A stretch of 64,000 bases of DNA from a bacterium (lineage in GTDB: Bacteria > UBP4 > UBA4092 > JAOAEQ01), in the NCBI GenBank assembly GCA_026416715.1, contig JAOAEQ010000020.1:1-64000 (forward strand). The letters run 5' to 3'. Both the position numbers and the translations under genes were made by a program. Shown in pieces: positions 27,451 to 35,298 of the stretch. Within the stretch, counting starts at the first letter, position 1; every line of letters begins with the position of its first letter. The notes under the pieces are model-generated. The model had not been told where the DNA came from. It worked only from the letters and a program-made list of their open reading frames with translations, and did not search any database.

Positions 27451-28056
27451 ATGATAGCAATTATAGACTATGGTATGGGTAATTTGCAGAGTGTGCAGAA
27501 AGCGTTTCTAAAACTCGGGTTTTCTGCAGAGATTATTTCTGATGCGAATAAGTTGAACAATGTTTCGCATATCGTGCTTCCTGGAGTTGGTGCATTTAAA
27601 GATGCGATGTATGGATTGAACCAAACGGGGTTTATCGAGCCGCTCATGCAATCAATCCAAACTGGGAAACCGTTGCTTGGAATTTGTTTAGGTCTACAAC
27701 TTCTATTTACCGAGAGTAGTGAAGGCGGACGATATCAAGGATTAAATCTTATTCCTGGTCGGGTTGATCGATTCCCAGATTCGGTCAAAGTACCGCAAAT
27801 CGGTTGGAATCAAATTAAACAAACGAAACCCAATAATCCCTTATTGCAGGGTGTCCCGGATAATGCATATGTCTATTTTGTGCATTCCTATTATGTTATT
27901 CCGGAGGACAATACAGTTATCGCAACCACCACAGAGTATGGGATAGCATTTACGTCCATGATTTGGAAAGATAACATTTTTGCGACCCAATTTCATCCGG
28001 AAAAAAGCCAGAAAATCGGGTTGCAAATTCTCGCGAATTTCGCTACACTTAAATAA
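27451..28056 (+). CDS. hisH: Imidazole glycerol phosphate synthase, glutaminase subunit HisH
   Basis: 201 residues. Class I glutamine amidotransferase: IVLPGVGAF, nucleophile Cys79 in LLGICLGLQLLF, and the His-Glu pair in FHPEKSQ near residue 180. It supplies ammonia to HisF in histidine synthesis. ATG 27451 gives the family beginning MIAIIDYGMGNLQS; a TTG three codons earlier is less likely. hisA follows, but hisF, its obligate partner, is not in the window. Confidence 0.95.
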   Translation: MIAIIDYGMGNLQSVQKAFLKLGFSAEIISDANKLNNVSHIVLPGVGAFKDAMYGLNQTGFIEPLMQSIQTGKPLLGICLGLQLLFTESSEGGRYQGLNLIPGRVDRFPDSVKVPQIGWNQIKQTKPNNPLLQGVPDNAYVYFVHSYYVIPEDNTVIATTTEYGIAFTSMIWKDNIFATQFHPEKSQKIGLQILANFATLK

Positions 28057-28149
28057 ACGATGATACCTGCGGATTTATGCGGGTTCAAATAGATATGTTG
28101 TAGGTAGCTAATTGCCATCAACTTCAAACCGCTTAAATCATTGTAACCA

Positions 28150-28872
28150 ATGCAAATTATTCCTGCGATAGATATCCTCGAGGGACAATGCGTCCGATTG
28201 CAACAAGGGGAATATTCCCGGAAAACCGTGTATTCCGATGACCCGGTATCGGTTGCGAAACGATGGGAATCCGCTGGGGCGAAATGGTTGCATATTGTCG
28301 ATTTAGATGGCGCCAAAACCGGTTCTTTGAAAAATTTAGATACCGTTGTTCGCATTGTTAACGCTGTAACTATTCCGGTTGAACTCGGAGGCGGGATCCG
28401 CGATTTAGCTAGTATTAAACAAGTATTATCGTTAGGAATTCAGCGCGTCGTGTTAGGGACAATAGCGTATTCTTATGCGGCAATGGTGGAAGAAGCATGT
28501 AATCGATTTGGTGAGAAAATTGCGGTTGGAATTGATGCGCGGCACGGTCGTGTGATGATTAAAGGATGGCTTGAGAAAACCGATATACCGGCACTGGATT
28601 TAGCGAAACGAATGGAAAACAGCGGGGTTAAAACCATAATTTATACGGATATTAGTAAAGATGGTATGCTGGAAGGTCCAAATTTAGCTGCAATAAAACA
28701 TATTGCGTGTAATGTTGGAATATCAGTTATTGCATCCGGCGGGATTGCTACTATTAATGATATTCAAAATCTCAAACAACTCGGCTGTCCAAATCTTATC
28801 GGAGCCATCGTTGGTAAAGCGATTTATGACGGGCAGTTGGATTTACACCAGGCAATACTCGCCGCAGGATAA
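28150..28872 (+). CDS. hisA: Phosphoribosyl-formimino-AICAR ribotide isomerase HisA
   Basis: 240 residues, TIM barrel. IPAIDILEGQCVRL (general-base Asp8), PVELGGGIRD, YTDISKDGMLEGPN (second catalytic Asp) and IASGGIATINDI are HisA hallmarks. It performs the fourth step of histidine synthesis, producing the HisFH substrate. It lies 93 bases after hisH in the same direction. The GxL-G-x-Q-R-V-V-L-G-T motif is present. No other his genes are near, so the pathway is split across the genome. Confidence 0.95.
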   Translation: MQIIPAIDILEGQCVRLQQGEYSRKTVYSDDPVSVAKRWESAGAKWLHIVDLDGAKTGSLKNLDTVVRIVNAVTIPVELGGGIRDLASIKQVLSLGIQRVVLGTIAYSYAAMVEEACNRFGEKIAVGIDARHGRVMIKGWLEKTDIPALDLAKRMENSGVKTIIYTDISKDGMLEGPNLAAIKHIACNVGISVIASGGIATINDIQNLKQLGCPNLIGAIVGKAIYDGQLDLHQAILAAG

Positions 28873-28962
28873 CGGAAGTATGAATGGACGAAAGAATGCC
28901 GGAGGAAACATCAACAGTTTTTAGTTATTAATTTTTTTCCGTTTTTCCATTCATATCGGTAG

Positions 28963-30522
28963 TTAAAATTTTTGAATTTTTGCTTTCGGTAGATATCCTT
29001 CCTCTTTTAGCAGCTGAACCAATTTCTGATATTGTTTTCTATTAATAATTAAATCTTTTGGTGAAACTACACCAAGTATATATGGTTTAAATTTCACTGA
29101 GGATTGGATTTCTTTCGCTAAAAGTTCATTATCGCAACGAAGCAGGAATACCTCAGCGAAATAAATTTTTCCATATTGTTTTTCCCATTCTTCAAGAGTA
29201 TACACTACATTTTGGGGTAGCGGTTTTTCTGAAAGTGATTGTAGAATTCGTAAAATCTTTTTTATGGTATATTCCGCTTCGAGTGCTCGGTGTACACTCC
29301 GTTTATTTAATCGCAAAGTTATATACCGGTCAACTTTAATCGGGTCAGCAAATAATTCTATTTCCCACCGAATCTGCAAAGGACAATTCGAATCAAGGAG
29401 TATTTCAAAGTTCGGCTGTAAAATTAGCGTGGGTTTATGTTCGCATATCGGCAGTTTCCCTTCAGGTAGAAGGAGATGTTTACCGAGCTCAGTGAGCGCA
29501 AGGAGCGATTCGTTGGATATTTTATGTTTTCCCAAGGCAATGAACCCAAGATGAAATAATCCAGGAAATAGATACGAGTTGATTTCTGCACGATAAGATT
29601 TTTCCCATTGCTGATCTGGCATTATTAATCGCGCGACCTCAAATAGAGAAGATATCGATATCCAAGTTGATACCGGCAATCCGGCGAGAATAGATAAAAT
29701 GACACTTGATTCTGGTAAGGTTGAAAAGTGATTCTTAATCCAAGAAAAATATAGTGATTTTAACTGCTCGAGTTTTGTTAAGCTAAACCAATGAGATATC
29801 GATTGTTCATTAACTTGCCAGGTTAGATTATCCGAGATGATGAACTGCGCGCTCCGACAGAAATTTAGAATTAATTTCAATCGAGTTGGGTAATCGTCTT
29901 TAGGATAAGGAAGTTTATCGTTAACTTCAAACAGCCGTTCGATTTCCTGAATAGTCTTTTTAAACAAGCGCGTTTCCTTGGACAATACCGGCGGGGTTCG
30001 TCTTACATACGAAAGAAAACTGAACGTATCGCGCAGTATCGACCACGTTTGAACTAATTGCACTCCGTAAATTTCATTTTGTGGAACCGCGATTAAATGC
30101 GATTGTATATCGGCGGTTAAAATCGGGATTAATATTATCCGGATATCTTGAGGAATCAAATATCGTGGGATATGCTGCGATTTTGTTGAACCGGTATAAA
30201 CGAGTCCATGAGCTATTAAAGGTTGAATGATTTGTTCTGGGGTTAATAGATTCGTTTGAACTCGTTCGAGTAGTCTCTGATGTAATTGTTGAACTGGTAA
30301 TCCAGCGATGCCTCCGAGATAAACCATTAACCGGAGCGCTAGTTTTGTTTCTGCATTAAATCCAGCGATGAGTTCAGCGAGAATCTTCGGATTCCGTAAT
30401 CGAATGGATATTTGCCGAATTAAATCTGATTTCGAGTTGAATTTTACCGTTGCACCGAGATACGATGCAATTGACTGTAAAAATTCTATCGGCGCTACCG
30501 TCAGGCAATCAATGAGATTCAT
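28963..30522 (-). CDS. Helicase-associated protein, probable partner of XPB (Helicase_C_3-like)
   Basis: 519 residues, mostly helical. The C-terminal half (about 330-515) includes the pattern LILQPNFEILLD, RYITLRLNKRSVHRAL and LEEWEKQYGKI, which matches the XPB/Ssl2 helicase-associated domain (PF13625-type) found in bacteria next to XPB genes. The N-terminal half (about 1-250) consists of winged-helix-like segments. No ATPase motifs are present. The gene lies 79 bases downstream of the XPB helicase on the same strand. A regulatory or DNA-binding partner of XPB is inferred from context. Confidence 0.7.
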   Translation of the reverse strand: MNLIDCLTVAPIEFLQSIASYLGATVKFNSKSDLIRQISIRLRNPKILAELIAGFNAETKLALRLMVYLGGIAGLPVQQLHQRLLERVQTNLLTPEQIIQPLIAHGLVYTGSTKSQHIPRYLIPQDIRIILIPILTADIQSHLIAVPQNEIYGVQLVQTWSILRDTFSFLSYVRRTPPVLSKETRLFKKTIQEIERLFEVNDKLPYPKDDYPTRLKLILNFCRSAQFIISDNLTWQVNEQSISHWFSLTKLEQLKSLYFSWIKNHFSTLPESSVILSILAGLPVSTWISISSLFEVARLIMPDQQWEKSYRAEINSYLFPGLFHLGFIALGKHKISNESLLALTELGKHLLLPEGKLPICEHKPTLILQPNFEILLDSNCPLQIRWEIELFADPIKVDRYITLRLNKRSVHRALEAEYTIKKILRILQSLSEKPLPQNVVYTLEEWEKQYGKIYFAEVFLLRCDNELLAKEIQSSVKFKPYILGVVSPKDLIINRKQYQKLVQLLKEEGYLPKAKIQKF

Positions 30523-30601
30523 AACTAATTAACAAAGTCGTTTCGATATATTCCCAAAATAATTAAAGTATTGTTTTTTCAATATTCGGTGATTAAATAG
30601 G

Positions 30602-32281
30602 TTATTCTATTTCATTTGCGTCTAAAATTGTATACTTATATCCTTGCTCAGTTAAAAATAATTGACGATTAGCTGCATAATCCTGTTCTTTGGTATCGCG
30701 AGTGATAATTGAATAAAAATGTGCGATAGTACCATCTAATTTCGGTCGAAGAATACGACCGAGCCGTTGTGCTTCTTCCTGACGAGAACCGAAGGTACCG
30801 GAAATTTGTATAGCGACATTTGCATCCGGTAAATCAATTGCAAAATTCGCTACTTTCGATACAACTAATAACTTAATCGTTCCCGCTCTGAACTCAGCAT
30901 AAAGTTTTTCTCGTTCATCATTCGGTGTTTGACCAGTTATAATTGGCGCATTGAGTTCTTTTGCAAAATGTTCTAATTGTTGAATATATTGACCAATAAT
31001 TAAAATCTGGTCATTGTTATGGCGCGCAACCAACTTCTTGACCAGTGGTTCTTTCATCGGATTTTCTGAGGCAATGCGAAATTTCGTTCGCGAATCCGCT
31101 ATCGCATACTCTAGCCGAAGATGTTCTGGCAGATTTAATCGGATTTCATGACATTCAGCGGTAGCAATCCAACCCTGTTTCTCTAATTCTTTCCAGGGGA
31201 CGTCATATCGTTTCGGACCGATTAAACTGAAAACGTCGTCTTCTTTGCCATCTTCCCGAACCAAGGTTGCGGTTAATCCTAATCTACGTCGCGCTTGAAT
31301 TTCTGCTGTGATGCGAAAAACCGGTGCTGGTAATAAATGCACTTCATCATAAATAATTAAGCCCCAATTTTTTTTGTTAAATAGACTAAAATGCGGGAAA
31401 TCACTTGCGGTATTCGGCCGGTAGATCAAAATCTGATAAGTAGCAACGGTTATCGGTTTAATTTCTTTAATTTCACCAGAATATTCACCGATTAAATCTG
31501 GCGATATATCGGTTTTATCTAAAATTTCTGTTAACCATTGGCGAACTGCAACAACATTCGTTGCTAAAATTAATGTTGCGCATTGAAGTTTGGCAATTAT
31601 TCCGAGTCCAACAATAGTTTTCCCAGCACCACACGGTAACACGATTACACCACTACCACCAGCCACCGAGCCATTCGCATAAAAAATATCAACCGCTTCT
31701 TGTTGATAGTGTCGTAAGGTAAAAGGTTTTCCAGTTTGCGTTGTTTTTTTTAAGCTTATTTTAAGTGGATCTCCGGTGATATACCCAGCTAAATCCTCTA
31801 CCGGAAATCCGAGTTTGATTAACGCCTGTTTGATATGTCCACGAAACTGCGGTTTGGTGAGAATAGTATTTTTATCGAGTAATTTTGTAACAAAAGGTTG
31901 AACGGATTTTTGATGCCAGATTTCTTGAATTAAATATGGGTCAGCTGAACATATTGCAAGTTGACCATTAACATTCATTAGTTTAAGTTTACCGTAACGT
32001 TCCGAAAATTCAATGATATCCCGAGCAACGTTTGCTGGGATTTCATACCGACTATATTGAGCAAGTCGTTCGAGAATCTGGTTGGCAGTATATCCGGCAG
32101 CCGCTGCATTCCATAGAGATAGAGGTGTTAACCGATATGTATGAATATGTTCCGGACTTTTAACCAGCTCCGCAAACCGAATTAGTTCATCGCGAGCGAG
32201 TTCATATTGCGGATTATCTACTTCAAGTAAAATCGTCCGGTCACTTTGGATAATGATGGGTTTTTCAGAGTGAGAATTCAT
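30602..32281 (-). CDS. XPB/Ssl2-type DNA repair helicase
   Basis: 559 residues. An N-terminal damage-recognition-like region (about 1-180) precedes the SF2 core: Walker A in VLPCGAGKT (about 212-219), DEVH box in IIYDEVHLLP (about 310), RLGLTATLVREDGKED containing the XPB-specific RED motif (about 340), and motif VI QRLGRILRPK (about 503-512). This is the archaeal/bacterial XPB family, a 3'-5' helicase thought to work in nucleotide excision repair. Bacterial XPB is patchily distributed. It pairs with the helicase-associated gene just downstream. uvrB is also in the window but far away. Confidence 0.9.
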   Translation of the reverse strand: MNSHSEKPIIIQSDRTILLEVDNPQYELARDELIRFAELVKSPEHIHTYRLTPLSLWNAAAAGYTANQILERLAQYSRYEIPANVARDIIEFSERYGKLKLMNVNGQLAICSADPYLIQEIWHQKSVQPFVTKLLDKNTILTKPQFRGHIKQALIKLGFPVEDLAGYITGDPLKISLKKTTQTGKPFTLRHYQQEAVDIFYANGSVAGGSGVIVLPCGAGKTIVGLGIIAKLQCATLILATNVVAVRQWLTEILDKTDISPDLIGEYSGEIKEIKPITVATYQILIYRPNTASDFPHFSLFNKKNWGLIIYDEVHLLPAPVFRITAEIQARRRLGLTATLVREDGKEDDVFSLIGPKRYDVPWKELEKQGWIATAECHEIRLNLPEHLRLEYAIADSRTKFRIASENPMKEPLVKKLVARHNNDQILIIGQYIQQLEHFAKELNAPIITGQTPNDEREKLYAEFRAGTIKLLVVSKVANFAIDLPDANVAIQISGTFGSRQEEAQRLGRILRPKLDGTIAHFYSIITRDTKEQDYAANRQLFLTEQGYKYTILDANEIE

Positions 32282-32355
32282 AAAAAGTACCTGATACTAA
32301 AACGAAGTTAACTCTGAAGTCTTGGGTACTTGTCAGTTGTTAATACTCGGTTGAC

Positions 32356-33843
32356 TTATCCGATACTTTGCGCACAAACTTTATTTCGGCCGGAGTGTTT
32401 TGCCATATAGAGTTGTTCGTCAGCATCTTTCAAAAGTTGTTCAGCAGATGAAGTATGTTCGGTCAAAGTTGCAACACCTACACTAATAGTTAAATTTCCG
32501 TTCGGCTGTTTTTCTTCGTTATGGAACCGATGCGATTCTACTGCCGCTCGGATTTTCTCTGCGACAACACAAGCGCCGGATAAATCCGTCTGTTGTAAAA
32601 TTAATCCAAATTCTTCTCCGCCATACCGAGCAGCTAAATCAGTTTCGCGGGTGTTACTTTTAATTAAATACGCTACTTCTTCTAATACTATATCGCCTAA
32701 TGGATGACCATTGGTATCATTATAAACTTTAAAATGGTCTATATCAATCATAATTACTGATAACGCATTGTTATATCGTCTCGCTGCTTGGAAAAACTCA
32801 TTTAAACGGAGCATAAAATAATTATGGTTAAATAATTTAGTTAATCCGTCAGTAATTGCCATTTGTTCACTACGTCCAAACACGGCAGAATTCTCTAATG
32901 CTAACCCGACAAACCCAGCTATGGTTTCAGAGATAAGCCGTTCATCTTGAAATTCGACTCCGCTTTTTTCTAGATAAATTGCACCATGCAGCTGATTCTG
33001 ATATAGAATCGGTATCGCAAACGTTACTTCCGTTAACCAGGTTTTACCACCGGCAGTTTGCCAACTATCTTTCGATGACCATTCATATCGCATAGTCTGT
33101 CTAGTTTCAGCTACACGGCCAAGCAACCCTTCACCTAACGGGATTTTATCAGGTGGTTCTTCATGGAGCGGAGTCCCGGCGCTTCCTTTTCGTTCAAGTA
33201 AATTTAGATGGGGATTAAATAGATAGACCGCACAATACTTGGTGTTCGGCGATTTAGCTAGCGATTCTATCGTGACATTAACAATAGCTGATACCCGTTT
33301 GTTCCCTTTTGTTGTTTCATCATGTTCCGGTACAGCTAATTCCGCTAAATTAACTTTTTTCGCAAAATTAGCTACAGTAATGATTAACGATGAAGTATGC
33401 AACAAATCTTTTTTTAGGTTTTCACAGGTCTGCGTTAATTTCCGGAGTTGTTCACGGTCTTCCTGAAGTTGGCGTTGTAAAGCAACATCAGACTTAGCCT
33501 GGATTTGCAAAGTAATTAATTTTGTTATTGCGGTGATAAGCATAGCGTTAAACAATAGTAACCCAACAGGGAAAAGGTGGTTCCAGGGTTCTTGCCGGAT
33601 AACTAAAACGCCAGGTTCTTTATAGAGTAAGATACCGTGGCTAACTACCGCACCAATGAGAACAATTAACGCTCCGGTCACTCCCCAAAAATATGCTGCA
33701 CCAAAAATAACTAAGAGATAAAGCTGGGCGGCTATAACTTTCTGGATGATGGTACTATCCTTATCGGTTAACAGTAGGAAATTGATAAAAAACGCTAAAC
33801 TAAATATGAAGATAATTATGATAATTTTAATCGCTTTTTGCAT
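32356..33843 (-). CDS. Membrane diguanylate cyclase with GAF and GGDEF domains
   Basis: 495 residues. Four hydrophobic helices (about 5-115), a coiled stretch (about 120-150), a GAF sensor domain (about 160-320) and a C-terminal GGDEF domain (about 325-490). The active-site motif is GGEEF near residue 406, preceded by RETD five residues upstream, the RxxD inhibitory site that binds cyclic di-GMP. It should therefore make cyclic di-GMP with product feedback. The ligand of the GAF domain is unknown. No EAL domain or c-di-GMP effector is encoded nearby. Confidence 0.92.
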   Translation of the reverse strand: MQKAIKIIIIIFIFSLAFFINFLLLTDKDSTIIQKVIAAQLYLLVIFGAAYFWGVTGALIVLIGAVVSHGILLYKEPGVLVIRQEPWNHLFPVGLLLFNAMLITAITKLITLQIQAKSDVALQRQLQEDREQLRKLTQTCENLKKDLLHTSSLIITVANFAKKVNLAELAVPEHDETTKGNKRVSAIVNVTIESLAKSPNTKYCAVYLFNPHLNLLERKGSAGTPLHEEPPDKIPLGEGLLGRVAETRQTMRYEWSSKDSWQTAGGKTWLTEVTFAIPILYQNQLHGAIYLEKSGVEFQDERLISETIAGFVGLALENSAVFGRSEQMAITDGLTKLFNHNYFMLRLNEFFQAARRYNNALSVIMIDIDHFKVYNDTNGHPLGDIVLEEVAYLIKSNTRETDLAARYGGEEFGLILQQTDLSGACVVAEKIRAAVESHRFHNEEKQPNGNLTISVGVATLTEHTSSAEQLLKDADEQLYMAKHSGRNKVCAQSIG

Positions 33844-34248
33844 ACCGAAGTTAGATAATGATAGTATTGATTAGCAACCAATTATGTAAGCTTATATTTT
33901 AACACTTTTTGGTTCAAAAAGAAATAGGAATCGAAGAATAGCTAGGGCAACAAGAAGGCAATTGCAATTCCATAACGTATAATCATTGGTAAATATTTCC
34001 AGAAGTCCGGCTGATGTGGATTAATTCATTGATGGTAGATGTTAATTGAACGATCCTTAAAGTAACATTCATGATTTTTGCTTGTGCTTAGAAGAAACCA
34101 TATACTCCAAATCAACACCAAATAGACCAAGATAGAATAATCCAATAATCCATTATTGCACCAATGTAATAAAATAAAATGGAAAAACCCCGATTTCTTT
34201 GCTATGATTTACATTGAGAAATATTCTTAGAGAGGAGATGAAATACGT
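33844..34248. other. Divergent intergenic region between the diguanylate cyclase and galT
   Basis: No gene is supported. A leftward TATAAG box is at 33896-33891, with poor -35 candidates. A small CTTTTT-GGTTC-AAAAAG hairpin lies near 33904-33920. The rightward promoter for galT is at 34180-34208. Confidence 0.4.
34180..34208 (+). promoter_or_regulatory. Promoter for galT with extended -10
   Basis: TGGAAA (34180-34185, 4 of 6 matches) and TATGAT (34203-34208, 5 of 6) are 17 bases apart, and TG at 34200-34201 makes an extended -10. Transcription would start near 34215, with AGAGGAG at 34231-34237 in the leader. Confidence 0.45.
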
Positions 34249-35244
34249 ATGCCGGAATTCAGACAAAATATGGCAACAAATGAATGGGTGATTATCGCTA
34301 CAGAACGAGCGAAACGTCCAGAAGACTTTCAAAAGAAGATTGAGGGGAAACCGCAATTACCGCCTTACAAAACCGATTGCCCATTCTGCCCAGGAAATGA
34401 ATCGAAAACACCGCCAGCAACGTTAACCATAGAACGAAACGGAAACTGGTCAGTTCGAGTGGTCCCGAATAAATTTGCGGCGGTACAAAAAGGAATAGAG
34501 TTTAAGCCGGAAAGAGTCGGTCGGTTTCTAAAAATGTCCGGGTATGGAATAGCAGAAGTGATTATTGAAACGCCCAACCATAATGTTACGTTAGCAACGA
34601 TGGATATCGCTGGGGTTCAGGATGTTATTCAGGCATATAAAGAGCGGAGTTTATCCGTTGCTCGAGAAGACCGAATTGGATTTATCAATCTATTTCGGAA
34701 TCATGGAATTAAAGCTGGGACTTCATTAGAACATCCGCATTCGCAACTTATTGCGACTCCAATAATTCCACCACATGTGCGAAATCCGATTGAGCAAGCA
34801 GTACGGTATCATGATACACACAGTCGCTGTATCTATTGCGATATGCTCGCAGAAGAAATCCAATTGAAAGATAGGATTATTTTTGAGACAGAACATTTCG
34901 TTGCATATTGTCCCTTTGCATCCCGCACACCATTTGAAGTCCGGATTATGCCGAAACAACATCGGGCGTCATTTGCGTATATTACAGCATCTGAAACAGC
35001 TGATTTTTCCCGATGCGTTAAAGATATTTTAGCTAGAATTTATTTCGGATTAGATAATCCAGATTATAATTTTATCATTCGCTCTGCTCCAGTCGGCGAT
35101 GAAGATGCAAAGTATTATCATTGGTATATGGTCATTATTCTAAAACTTACTACACCAGCAGGATTTGAAATCGGAACCGGAATTTATATCAATATAACTT
35201 ATCCTGAACAATGCGCCGATTTCCTTAAAAAGATTGAATATTAG
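34249..35244 (+). CDS. galT: Galactose-1-phosphate uridylyltransferase family protein
   Basis: 331 residues. HIT superfamily: the nucleophile motif HPHSQ at about 161-165, a zinc knuckle CPFC at Cys44/Cys47 and a second Cys pair in CIYCD near 194-198. MATNEWVIIATERAKRPEDF opens the protein, as in the prokaryotic/archaeal type of GalT. It exchanges UDP between glucose-1-phosphate and galactose-1-phosphate in the Leloir pathway; related members use ADP-glucose or other nucleotides. No galK or galE is nearby, so the symbol is by family only. Confidence 0.82.
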   Translation: MPEFRQNMATNEWVIIATERAKRPEDFQKKIEGKPQLPPYKTDCPFCPGNESKTPPATLTIERNGNWSVRVVPNKFAAVQKGIEFKPERVGRFLKMSGYGIAEVIIETPNHNVTLATMDIAGVQDVIQAYKERSLSVAREDRIGFINLFRNHGIKAGTSLEHPHSQLIATPIIPPHVRNPIEQAVRYHDTHSRCIYCDMLAEEIQLKDRIIFETEHFVAYCPFASRTPFEVRIMPKQHRASFAYITASETADFSRCVKDILARIYFGLDNPDYNFIIRSAPVGDEDAKYYHWYMVIILKLTTPAGFEIGTGIYINITYPEQCADFLKKIEY

Positions 35245-35298
35245 GATGTTATAGCTGCGAAAACAGGAAAATTCAATTATCCAAAATAGGCGGTAATA

